Made by a program: the position numbers and the translations under genes. The notes beneath the pieces were generated by a model, which was given only the letters and a program-made list of their open reading frames with translations, did not search any database and was not told where the DNA came from. From Artocarpus heterophyllus (lineage: Eukaryota > Streptophyta > Magnoliopsida > Rosales > Moraceae): DNA of 64,000 nt. The number at the start of each line of letters is the position of its first letter. The stretch's first letter is position 1. The DNA lies in the NCBI GenBank assembly GCA_025403435.1, contig CM046345.1, positions 16,348,160-16,412,159 of the forward strand, read 5' to 3'. Shown here in pieces: positions 49,347 to 60,816 of the stretch.

Positions 49347-49463
49347 AGCTAGAGATAAGATTACGCATTTTCACGCGGATCTTATCAAATATTGATCCGA
49401 ACTTGATTCTGTTTCGAGTTTTTGAGACCTAATCTGATATGGACTGACCCCAGGACCAATAGC

Positions 49464-49471
49464 TATATAAA
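49464..49471 (+). promoter_or_regulatory. TATA box of element C 5' LTR
   Basis: TATATAAA follows ACCAATAGC and precedes a GA-rich start region. The same arrangement is at 57088-57095 in the 3' LTR. Confidence 0.65.
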
Positions 49472-49867
49472 GGGAGTGAGTCTCATGATTTACTTAGATC
49501 AATTTCAGAGATTAAGAGTGATACTCTTCTAGTGAGTATCTGAAAACTCCCTGAGAGCTTTTGTTCACAAATCACGAACACTAGCTTTGGGTTCTCTCTA
49601 TTGGTTGGAAGGAGAGTCACCGGTGGGAGAGCTGTACGTGTGAGCCCACACTCACTCCGGTTGTGGATAGAGAATAGCAAAGAAGACCAGTTAGTTGAGG
49701 CTCTTTTGGAACGTTACTTCTCTACATAGGCTGCGGAGGTTCTTCGGCACACTGAGGTTAGTAAGATCTGTCTAATTTATACATATAACATGTCAAACTT
49801 GTGTTTTGAAAATTACTCTGATGAAAAAAAAATTTAAAATTCCACTGCGCACTTTGTTTCCAACAAT

Positions 49868-49880
49868 TGGTATCAGAGCC
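49868..49880 (+). other. Primer binding site, tRNA-iMet
   Basis: TGGTATCAGAGCC starts two bases after the 5' LTR end. The equivalent in element D is at 57739-57751 on the minus strand. Confidence 0.92.
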
Positions 49881-50374
49881 AGGTTTTTACATAAATTTGC
49901 AAGTTTGTGATCATGTTATATGCATAAATTTTGTGATCTTAATCTCTCCTATGCTTGAATTGAATTTTATAGAGAGATGGCACTTTAGGTTTCTATATAA
50001 TATATATGTTGTCATGGATTATGTGATGAATGTTTATTAATTAATTATGGTTGATTAAATCGTTGTTTAATTATTTATTAATTAATTAATACCGGTTATG
50101 GTTCCTTAGAGGTTATAATGTGTATCTAGGTTTTTCATGTAATTAGATGGTGGACTATCATCTTCGTCTAGGAATTGTTATTTAATTTTTAATTTGTAAG
50201 AATTTTGTAATTAAATAATTATTCGGAGAAGACGGAACGAGAAGTTAGATCTTGAAGATTGATGATGGCGCCTCTAGGTATTTCATGAGTCTCTAATTTT
50301 ATGTTTTTGAATTGTTGAAAATAAAATTGATAAATTGCATTAAAATTGTATTTTCTAGAATGAGGTTTTTTCTG

Positions 50375-50545
50375 CTCGGTCGGCATGCCGAACCTCACAG
50401 TTCGGCAGGCCAAAGGTCACAGATCGGCAGGCCGGACGTGTGGTCCGGTAGGCCGACAGTGGGGTAGAAATTTTGGTGCTCTGCCGACAGGCCAAACTTT
50501 CAGTTCGGCAGGCCGATCACCTAGATCGGCCTGCCGACCGAGAGC
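50375..50545. repeat. CGGCAGGCCG palindrome cluster in element C leader
   Basis: About eight variants, including TTCGGCAGGCC, ATCGGCAGGCCGG, GTCCGGTAGGCCGAC and GATCGGCCTGCCGACC. It corresponds to the cluster at 47410-47580 in element D. Confidence 0.82.
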
Positions 50546-51043
50546 TACCGGGTGTCCAGAAAAGGTGCAATTTTTTTGGTGCAGTTTTAATTTTATTTTT
50601 GGGACGATTCTGAGAAACATTAAATTTGGATATGACCGGAAATATGAAGTATTCGATTCATACGGGATTGAAGACTTGAAGATGGATATTACATGAAGAA
50701 GGATACCGCTTGAGGAATCAAGGATGAAGAATCGATAAATGTCTCGATTATTCTCTTGTAATCTTAGTTTTCTATTCTCTAGGATGGAACCATAATATTA
50801 CGGTTATTATTATTTTGCTTGTAGCTTTGCTTGATTGCTTTGCTTGTCTGCATTATAATATGATTTACTATGTATATTGATAACATGTCATATAGGATAG
50901 GGAGTGCCGCTTATATTAAAATTGTTCATGCATAATTTTAAAATAAAACCTTGACTTCATAAGATTGAGTGGGAGAAGGTTTTCGAAGAGAGGACCTAAG
51001 GTCTCCATCGTTGGTCCATAGGAAGAACATGGTGGTCTCGACC

Positions 51044-51352
51044 CCTAGGAAGGGATTTCTATCATGTACCAGATTGGATCTCTGAAAGGATAAGGTATTT
51101 TAGTATGATTAATGGTTGCACACCCCTAGGTGGTGATTATAAATCATGGATAAAATATTGAAACGATGGTTATACACTCACGTTAATTTTATTATTAACC
51201 TCCCCTAGGAGCTCTGTTAATAAAATTAATGGCCAAAGAAACGATTATTAATGTATGCTGGATCATACGGGTCCTGGATGGCATATATTAATCAGGAGGG
51301 GATCCGTGTTCCTGATTGAATTCGGCATGACTCCCCTAGGAGCTTGTTCAAT
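51044..51352 (+). promoter_or_regulatory. Leader palindrome series of element C (candidate RNA dimerisation/packaging signals)
   Basis: CCTAGG occurs at 51044, 51125, 51204 and 51335, each within CCCCTAGG, in the 460 bp before the gag start at 51506. The third lies in a 16-base loop closed by TTATTAAC/GTTAATAA (51192-51199 and 51216-51223). The second is flanked by CACC/TGGTG, and the fourth by ATTGAA/TTCAAT. Confidence 0.6.
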
Positions 51353-51505
51353 TCTGAGTTGGGAATTATCGTTGTAAGGTTGTGATATTTTCAAGGTTTT
51401 GACACATAAACACATTTGTATGTTCTTACATGATTGTGTTATCTTACTAAATTATTATATATGTTTGCTTATGTTTGGTATATGATTCTTTGTTGTAGAT
51501 TGAAA

Positions 51506-54500
51506 ATGTCTAAAAATGCTTTATCATCGATACTTGACAAAAACCAATTAACCGGTGAGAACTATAACGATTGGAAATGGAACCTAGACATCATCATTTC
51601 CTTTGAGAAACTGAAATATGTTCTGACAACTCCTTGTCCTCCCGAGCCTACGGGAGACTCAAGTAATGAGCAATTCCAAGTGTACGACTGTTGGAAAGAT
51701 GCTAATGATTAGGCCCGCTGCTATGTTATGGCTAGCATGAACAACGTGCTGCAGGCTCAACATCAGGATTATGAGACTGCGAAGCAGATCTTGGATAATC
51801 TTGAGGACATGTTTGGAGGCCAGGCCATAACAAAGCGGTAAGGGACGCTTCGAAAACTCTTAAACTGTAGACAGAGATCGGGGACATCTGTAAAGGAGCA
51901 TATGATGTTGGTCATGGGTTACCTTGCTGAGGCTCAAACCAATGGAGCCGACATCGATGCTGAAACTTAGATGACTATGGTCTTTGAGACTCTGTCTAAG
52001 GAATTTATTCCGTTTAGAGCTACTTTTAATTTAAGCAACAGACGGGATATGACATCGACAGAACTGATGAAACAGTTACAGGAGTTTGAACTGCTGATCA
52101 GGGAGTCTCCTGTTGGTGGTGAGGCCAATATGGTAGCTGCTTCTGGTTCCAATCCTAACTCTAGAAATGGAAAGAAGCAATGGGCCAAGAGTGGGAAGTC
52201 TTCTATTCTTGTTGCAACCAAGAGCAAGAAGAAGAAGAAGAAGAAGAAGAACCCAAAGAAGCTTAAGTGCTTCTTCTGTGGTAAGGTCGGGCATATAAAG
52301 AAGCATTGCAAGGACTTCCTTTCCAAGGGAGGTAGGTGTGATCTTCTATATTTAGAAACTTGTTTGGTTGAGGAATCCAGTGACATCTGGGTCATAGATT
52401 CTGGTGTAACTAATCATGTTTGTGTTTCTCTGCAGGGGTTCAAAGAAACAAGAAGTCTACTTCGTGAAGACTTAACGCTTCGGATGGGCGATGGATCCTT
52501 GGTCTCAGCGGAAGCAGTGGGAGATGTCCATCTTTACTTTGATAGTTATAGGAATTTAATTTGGCAGATTGTTTTTATGTTCCTAAATTTAAAAGGAATT
52601 TAATTTCTGTATCTTCTTTATTTAAAGACTCCTACGTGGTATCTTTTAATGAAAAAGTGGTGATTCGTAAAAACAAATCTTTTATCTGTTCTGGATGGAT
52701 GCAAAATAATCTATACTTTATCAAACCTAAGATGGACTTATTGCTTAATGCTGAGATAAATGATAATGACTCAAAAAGACTTAAAACTTCTCACTCTAAT
52801 AAGACTTATCTTTGGCATTTACGCCTTGGCCATTTTAACCTGAATAAGATTCAAAGGTTGGTAAGGGATGGACCTTTAAGTCACTCAAAGGTGGAATCTA
52901 TACCTCAATGTGAATCTTGTTTGGAGGGTAAAATGACCAAAAGACCATACGGGTCTAAGGGCAATAGGGCCGAAAGGGTTCTAGAACTTGTGCATAGTGA
53001 TGTTTGCGGACCAATGAACATCCAGGCACGAGGAGGGTATGAGTACTTCGTCACTTTCATTGACGATTACTCAAGATATGGGTATGTGTACCTAATGCAC
53101 CACAAAAGTGAAACTTATGATAAGTTCAGGGAGTTTCGGGCTGAAGTGGAAAAGCAATTGGGTAGGCCCATAAAGGCACTTCGATCTGATCGAGGTGGGG
53201 AATACCTTTCTGATGAGTTATTGGGACACCTGTTAGAGAATGGGATTTTATCCCATTTGACTGCGCCAGGCACTCCACAGTAGAATGGCATAGCGGAGAG
53301 AAGTAATAGGACTTTGTTGGACATGATTCGGTCCATGATGAGTTATTCATCATTGCCTTTATCCTTTTGGGGATATGCACTACAAACCGCATGTTATCTT
53401 TTGAACAATGTGCCTTCAAATCGGTCCCTAAAACTCCTCACGAGTTGTGGACAAGACGGAAGACATCCTTAAACCATATTTGAATATGAGGATGTCCAGC
53501 TCATGTCCTGTTTAAGGATCCGAATAAGTTGGAAGCACGTTCGAAAGTTTACGTGTTTGTAGGATATCCAAAAGGGACTAAAGGGGGTTATTTTTATAAC
53601 TCTAGGGAAAATAAAGTCGTGGTTTCAACTAATGCAACTTTCCTTGAGGAGAGTTACATGGACGACTTTAAACCTCGAAGCAAAGTGGTGCTTGAGGAGT
53701 TGAGGGGTGATCCGCTCACTCCGGAGGTTCTGAACGAAACCATTCCGATCAGTGTAGAAAAACCAAACAAACTTGAACAACAATCTCAGGGGCTTTGGCG
53801 TAGTGGGAGGATCGGGCGTCAACCTGAGAGGTATATGTTCAATGGGGAGGTCTTCTTGGCTGAACCGGATGAACATGACAGGGATCCTTATACTTACGCA
53901 GAAGCTATGGAGGATGTTGATTTAAGACTCTAGATAGAGGCCATGAACATAGAGATGAAATCTATGGAGACTAATCGGGTCTGGGAGCTTGTGGATCTTC
54001 CCGAAGGGGTAAAACCCATAGGGTGTAAGTGGATCTACAAGAGGAAAAGAGGAGTGGATGGAAAGGTCGAAACCTTTAAGGCTAGACTGGCAGCTAAGGG
54101 TTATACGCAAAAGGAAGGAATCGATTATAAGGAAACCTTTTCGCCTGTAGCCATGCTTAAGTCCATCCGGATTCTCTTGTCCATAGCTGCCGCTCTCGAT
54201 TACGAGATTTGGCAGATGGATGTCAAGATGGCTTTTCTGAATGGCTATCTTGATGAGTCCATTTATATGAAACAACCAGACAGGTTCAAGGTCGTGGGTC
54301 AAGAGGGTAAGGTTTGTAAGCTGCTAAAGTCTATTTATGGACTTAAGCAGGCTTCTCGTTCTTGGAACATAAGATTTGATCAGGTGATCAAGACTTATGG
54401 GTTCTCACAAAACGTGGATGAACCATGTGTTTACAAACACATAAAGGATGGGAAGGTGGTTTTTCTACTGCTCTATGTAGATGACATTCTGCTAATTGGC

Positions 54501-55460
54501 AATGACGTTGGGGCGTTGTCATCGGTCAAATTATGGTTGACCAAGCAGTTTGACATGAAGGACTTAGGTGAGGCTAATTTTGTTCTAGGTATCTAGATTT
54601 TTCAGGATAGGAAGAACAAAATGATAGCTTTGTCTCAGGCCGGCTACATAGATAAAATTCTTAGGAGGTTTGCAATGCAGGTTCCAAGAAAGGTGGGCAA
54701 CCATCTAGGTCTGGAATTACTCTTTCTAAGAAAGACTCTCCAAAGTCTCATGAAGAAAGAGAATACATGAAGAAGGCGCCTTATGCTTCGGCAGTGGGTA
54801 GCTCATGTATGCCATGCTTTGCACACGATCGGATATTAGCTATGCGGTCGGGATTGTAAGTCGATTTCAGGCGGATCCAGGACCGAACCATTGGGTTGCG
54901 GTAAAGCATATTTTCAAGTACCTGAGAAGGACTCGAGGGTATATGCTTGTATATTCGGGTGAGGACTTGACTCCTCTAGGATACATTGATTGGATTTTCA
55001 ATCCTGTCTGGATTCTAGGAAATCGACTTCGGGGTTTGTGTTTACTTTGGGTGGCGGTGCCATCAGTTAGAGAAGTGCGAAGCAAGATTGCACTTCAGAT
55101 TCAACGATGGAGGCCGAGTATGTGGCGGCTAGTGATGCTTCGAAAGAAGCAGTGTGGCTCTGCAAGTTCCTTGGGGATCTTGAGGTAGTTCCTGGTATGG
55201 ATAAGGTGGTATCACTGTACTGTCATAATAGTGCGGCGGTAGCTAATGCTAAGGAACCAAGATTTCACAAGAAGAGTAAGCATATTGATCGGAAGTATCA
55301 TGTGATAAAGGACTTCGTTGAGGGCAGGCATGTCACGGTGTGCAAGATCGCGTCAGAGGAAAATTTAGCTGATCCATTTACGAAGACACTTACTGGGAGA
55401 GTCTTCGAGAGGCATGTGGAAGCTATGGGGATGCGAAGTTTGCTGTATTTACTCACTTAG
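51506..55460 (+). pseudogene. Element C gag-pol polyprotein, broken by stops
   Basis: Start ATG 51506 (MSKNALSSILDKNQLTGENY). gag with knuckle CFFCGKVGHIKKHC lies near 52270-52310, then protease VIDSGVTNHVC (the Ala after Asp-Ser-Gly is now Val). Integrase (52561-53460) carries HLRLGH...CESCLEGK and HSDVC...FIDDYSRY...LRSDRGGEY. RT (53940-54600) carries LLYVDDILLIG, and RNase H (about 54800-55430) carries MEAEYVAASDASKEAVWL; the end is at stop 55458. In-frame stops lie at 51710, 51839, 51968, 53281, 53931 and about 54594, and frameshifts at about 52560-52600, 53420-53490 and 54700. Compared with element D, five of these six stops fit single C-to-T or G-to-A changes. Confidence 0.93.
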
Positions 55461-55474
55461 TGCAAGTGGGAGAT

Positions 55475-57489
55475 TGTTAGACATGTATGCCCTAAGGAGT
55501 AAAAATGTAATACGTTTTTGGAGACATTTTTATCAATAAAGAATTTATTCATTTATATATACCAAATCTTATCCTCTTTATGTTCATATTTGTTGAATGT
55601 ATGATAAGCAAACAATAGTCTAAGACTGTCAGTCTAAACCTTAAGAATTGGGCATATGATGGGATGACTATGCGGAAGACACGATTCTTAAGGTGATGGT
55701 CTAAAACATATGATCCGCAATCGAGGGAATAAAGTTGGGCGCTTTATTCATGTAAAGATTGTTATGTTGTCTATATCTCTTTTGGGAGATGGTTTGTCTT
55801 GACCATCGGAGTTGGACTCCGTGAATAGAAACATTGGCACGTTGTCATAGGTGATGATGTGCTGGATCGGGACATAAAGTGAATTGATTTGGATTAATAA
55901 TTCTGTCTTGGCAAATCGATTCACTTTAGACAGTCATTTGTATTGTATATTAATCCTGAGATGAATAGTGGGCCCGTTGTCTCGACTTGTGTCTTTTGAT
56001 GTACCAATGGGTGACTCCCACATCTCTATAGTGGTATGCATGCCGGTACGTTGGAGGCACGACTCTTGATAGCATAGACTTGTTATTCATAGATATGGAA
56101 TTCATAGCTCCTCTTTAGGAGTAATGATATCCTCTTATACGCGTTGTCCTGTAATTAGAAAACTGGAGCGCTCAACCATTTGGATACATATGTGTAACCG
56201 AATGGTATACTATCTTTGGATGGTAAGTTTTCTAATGGTGAGACAATGGAACGTAAGATAAAAATAACCGGGAAGGTAAGACAAAACTTGTCCTTAAGCC
56301 GATTATGGATGATCATATGGGGATACGATACACTATGATATATCATAGAGACTTAGCTACACGAGCTTCGTAATTCTATAAAGTTCGACAGTGCAGCTCC
56401 AAGCTTTTAGTGGAGTAGCGTTGGAGTTGATAATTGTGAAATGTATATCTGGGATATTGGGTTTCATAATTATCTTGAGCTTGAACTTTATAGGTCCATT
56501 TTGGTCCCCTTTGCTAGCTCACAAAATCCTGTAACGACATGGCGTGCTTTTCCAATAATTGGTGACTTATGTCGGATTTATCAGATTGGTTTAAAATTTG
56601 TAAGAATCAGATAATTCATGTCTGTTTATCGGTTGAATTAATTTTGTAAGAAATTAGTTCAAGATAAACTTGTTGAATTATTGCGATCAGATAATTCTTG
56701 TCTGTTTATCGGTTGTTTTAATTTTGGACAAATTAGAACAAGATAAACTTGTAGAATTATTGTGAATTGATTTATTTTCTTAGAGATTATCTTGATAAAG
56801 TTTGTTTTGATCAGATATCTTCTCTATTGGGTTATTTGAATCAAAACTGAGACTTTATCCTTTAGAATCTCGGGTGGAAAATAAAAGATTCGCAGAGATG
56901 TTTTCTCAGGAGTTTGGCCTGCCAAATGACGTGGTCGGCCTGCCGAACTGGCTTGTTCGGCATGCCAATCAGCGAGAGATAAGATTATGTGTTTTCACAC
57001 GGATCTTATCAGATATTGATCCGAAGTTGATTCTGTTTGGAGTTTTTGAGACCTAATCTGATATGGACTGACCCCAGGACCAATAGCTATATAAAGGGAG
57101 TGAGTCTCATGATTTACTTAGATCAATTTGAGAGATTAAGAGTGATACTCTTCTAGTGAGCATCTGAAAACTCCCTGAGAGCTTTTGTTCACAAATCACG
57201 AACACTAGCTTTGGGTTCTCTCTATTGGTTGGAAGGAGAGTCACCGGTGGGAGAGCTGTACGTGTGAGCCCATACTCACTCCGGTTGTGGATAGAGAATA
57301 GCAAAGAAGACCAGTTGGTTGAGGCTCTTCTGGAATGTTACTTCTCTACACAAGCTGCGCAGGCTCTTCGGCACACTGAGGTTAGTAAGATCTATCTAAT
57401 TTATACATATAACATGTCAAACTTGTGTTTTGGAAATTACTCCGATGAAAATTTTTTTAAAAATTCTACTGCGTACTTTGTTTCCAACA
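55475..57489 (+). repeat. Element C 3' LTR
   Basis: It follows the purine tract AAGTGGGAGAT and ends TTTCCAACA. The palindrome cluster is at 56911-56972 and TATATAAA at 57088-57095, as in the 5' LTR. Confidence 0.95.
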
Positions 57490-57753
57490 GATACATATTC
57501 TAACCTCTAGGAAACCATAATTGGTATAAATTAATTAATTAATAATTAATTAAATAACAATTTAATCAACCATAATTAATTAATAAACATTTACCATATA
57601 ATCCATGACAACATAAAATTATATAAAACCTTGAGTGTCAACTTTCTATAAAATTAAATTCAAGCATATGAGAGATTAAGATCATAAAATTTATACATAT
57701 AATATGATCACAAACTCGTAAATTTATGTAAAAACCATGGCTCTGATACCAAT

Positions 57754-59765
57754 TGTTGAAAAAATAGTACGCAGTGGAAATTTAAAAATTTTACGTGAGA
57801 GTATTTTCCAAAACACAAGTTTGACATGCTATATGCATAAATTAACCAGATCTTACTAACCTTTGATTGCCGAACAACCCTCACAAAACGTGAAGAGAAG
57901 TAACGTTTCAGAAGAGCCTCAACCAACTGGTCTTCTTTGCTATTCTCTATTCACGACTGGAGTGATTGTGGGCTCACACATACAACTCTTCCTCTAGGTG
58001 ACTCTGCTTCCAACCAATCGAGAGAACCTAAAGCTAGTGTTTGTGATTTGTGAAGAAAAGCTCTCAGGGAGTTTTTTTAGATTCTCACCAGCAGAGTATC
58101 CCTCTTAATCTCTCAATTGATCTTAGTAACTCGTAAGACTTATTCCTTATTTATAGAGGTTGGTCCCAAGGTCAGTCCTTATCAGATTAGGTCTCAAAAT
58201 TCAGATCAGAATTAAATTTAGATGAATATCTGATAAGATCCGCGTAAAAACACGTGATCTTATCCTTCGCTCATCGGCAGGCCGAACAGCTTGATCGGCA
58301 GGCCAAACAAGCCCACCGGCAGGCCAAACTGTCGAATAAATATCTCCGTGAATTTTTTATTTTTCACCCAAGATTCTATAGGATAAAGTCTCAGTTTTAA
58401 TTCAAATAACCCAATAGAGAAGTTATCTGATCAAAACAACTTTATCTAGATAATCTCTAAGAAAATAAATGAATTCCCAATAATTCTACAAGTTTATCTT
58501 GATCTAATTTATCCAAAATTAAATCAACCGATAAACAGACAAGAATTATCTAATTCCAATAATTCAACAAGTTTATCTTGAATTAATTTTATCACAAAAT
58601 TAATTCAACCGATAAACAGACATGAATTATTTGATTCTTTCAAATTTTAACCAATCTGATAAATCTGACATAAGTTACCAATTATTGGAAAAGCATGTCG
58701 TATCGTTACAGGATGTTGTGAGCTAGCAAAGGGGACCAAATGGACCTATATAGTTCAAGCTTCTGATAATTACGAAACCGAATATCCCAGATAGGCATTT
58801 AATAATTATCAACTCCAACGCTACTCCACTAAAAGCTTGGAGCTCTACTCTCGAACTACATAGAATTACGAAGCTTGTATAGGTAAGTCTCCATGACATA
58901 TCATAGTATATCGTATCCCCATATGATTATCCATAATAAGCTTAAGGACAAGTTCTGTCTTACCTTCCCAATTATTTTATCTTACGTTCCATTATCTCAC
59001 CATCGAAAAACTTACCATCCAAAGACAGTATACCATTTGGTTACACCTATGTATCCAAATGGTTGAGCGCTCTAGTTTTTCAATTATAGGATAACGCATA
59101 TAAGAGGATATCATTACTCCTAAAGAGGAGCTATGGATTCCATATCTATGAATAACAAGTCTACGCTATCAAGAGTCATGCCTTCAACTGTACCAGCATG
59201 CATACCACTATTAAGATGTAGGTGTCACCCTTTGATACATCAAAAGACACAAGTCAAGACAATGGGCCCACTATTCATCTTAGGATTAAGATACAATACA
59301 AATGATTGTCTAAAGTAAATCAATTTGCTGAGACAAAATTATTAATCCAAATCAATTCACTTTATGTCTCAATCCAACACATCGTTACCTATGACAACGT
59401 GCCAATGTTTCTATTCATGGAGTCCACCTCCGATGGCCAAGACAAACCATCCCCAATTGGGATATAGACAACATAACAATCTTTACATGAATAAAGCACC
59501 CAACTTTATTCCCTTGATTGCGGATGTTATGATTTTGATCATCACCTTAAGAATTGTGTCTTTCGCATAATCTGTCCATCATATGCCCAATTCTTAAAGG
59601 TTTAGACTGACAGTGTCAGACTATTGTTTGCTTAACATACATTTAACAAGTATGTGCGTAAAGAGGACAAGATTTGATATATAAATAATAAATAAATTCT
59701 TTATTGATAAAAATATCTCCAAAAACTTATTACATTTTTGCTCCTTAGGGCATACATGTCTAACA
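57754..59765 (-). repeat. Element D 5' LTR
   Basis: The LTR starts TGTTGAAAAAATAG two bases from the minus-strand PBS and ends CATGTCTAACA. On the minus strand three palindromes (58334-58272) lie ~117 bp upstream of TATAAA (58155-58150). Confidence 0.93.
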
Positions 59766-60816
59766 TACCAAACAAAGAGGTCATTTTTGGGGAATTTTCT
59801 AGCAAAAAGTTTGTTAAATTCTTTTTCAGGAAGAAAAATTATTGATGGAAAACCGGTGTTGTTCAATGACTTTGCTAATCTAAGAATTGAAGAATTACTT
59901 GATAGGCTTAGGTGGAAGAATATCATGATTATGAGAGAGGACACCTATCCTAGGCTAGTCAAGCTTTTTATGCAAACTTAGATAGAACTATTTCGCCTTT
60001 GGAAATTAGTGTGTTTCTTAAGGGAACCTTTATAGAATTAATCCTAGAGTGATTAGTTGAAATATTAGAAATTCCCCTAGAAGGTGATTATATTCATGGA
60101 GTTAGAACTTAGATGTATGGACAAAAGGATATGTCCAAAATCATATTTGAAAATGTCAACAGAAGATTACCTAGAAAATAGAATGTGGCCTCTCTCCCTC
60201 CTAGAAGTCTGTAATCCATAGGCTAATCACAACAAATATCTTACCTAGGGCATAACATAAGGATGAAGTTCACCTCCTAGACCTCCATCTCATTTATAGC
60301 CTCCTAACTAGAACTAAAGTCAATTTACCTCTTCTTTTGGTACACTGTTTCATTGATGTGGCTGAGGGCAAAAAGAGTGCGGGATTATCCCATGGAATAC
60401 TTTTTACCATAGTGTTTCAACACTTTGGTATTTATTTGAATGATGAGAAAGATGTCACTCACTTTAAACCCTATCTTGCTTTTGGGTCTCTCACCATTAG
60501 TAAAATGAGATTTGAACAAATTTAAGGTCAATGGGTGCTGATCGGCAGACAAACGGCTCCACAAGGCATGCAAGAAGAAGAAGAAGAAGTGGAGATGGCA
60601 CGAGTCGAAGCTCAAGCCAAAGAAGAAGAAGAAGAAACCACAACACTTCAACAACACTATTCTAATCAACAAGAGCTTTTCACACATCAACGCCAACTCT
60701 TTAAGCAACAACAAAAGATGGGCAATGACATCGCCAACATACAAGTCAGCCAACAAGAAATTCTTCGACTCCTTCGCCAAATGAATTTCGGTGAAGTTTC
60801 CTCTAGTCGACCTTGA

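Larger units (their letters stand above)
47836..49865 (+). repeat. Element C 5' LTR
   Basis: It has TATATAAA at 49464-49471, the palindrome cluster at 49281-49346 and the R/U5 region after it. A 17-bp direct duplication (GTAATACGTTTTTGGA) near 47868-47901 is absent from the 3' LTR. Confidence 0.95.
47836..57489 (+). mobile_element. Element C: full-length sense Copia, TSD GATAC
   Basis: LTRs at 47836-49865 and 55475-57489 have TGTTAG...CCAACA ends, and the element is flanked by a perfect GATAC duplication (47831-47835 and 57490-57494). PBS, long leader, gag-pro-int-RT-RNase H and a purine tract are all in canonical Copia order. It is inserted within the leader of element D, a relative from a different subfamily, in opposite orientation. 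The LTRs agree closely and differ mainly by G/A or C/T changes, plus one 17-bp duplication in the 5' LTR. Confidence 0.96.
40524..59765 (-). mobile_element. Element D: full-length antisense Copia, TSD TACCA, split by element C
   Basis: LTRs at 40524-42496 (3') and 57754-59765 (5') have TGTT...AACA ends and are flanked by a perfect TACCA duplication (40519-40523 and 59766-59770). On the minus strand the order is PBS (57751-57739), leader, gag, protease, integrase, RT, RNase H (ending ~42550) and purine tract AGTGGGAGAT next to the 3' LTR. Element C lies in the leader at GATAC (47831-47835). Without C, D is about 9.6 kb. The target was the second ORF of element E. Confidence 0.93.
40445..60816 (+). 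pseudogene. Env-like / plant-transposon-protein ORF of element E, split by element D
   Basis: The ORF starts at ATG 40445 (MDSSSTYGMASS...), has one stop TAA at 40511-40513, is cut at 40523 by element D, and resumes in the same frame at 59771 (GNFLAKSLLNSFSGRKIIDGKPVLFNDF...LLDRLRW...YPRLVKLF). After a frameshift it continues as ANLDRTISPLEISVFLKG and then IPLEGDY. A segment at 60337-60525 (GLSHGILFTIVFQHFGIYL) matches the putative plant transposon protein pattern. The C-terminus (60535-60816) is a Glu/Gln-rich coiled coil. In Sireviruses an ORF in this 3' position is often called env-like. Several frame breaks are present; function of the family is unknown. Confidence 0.65.
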
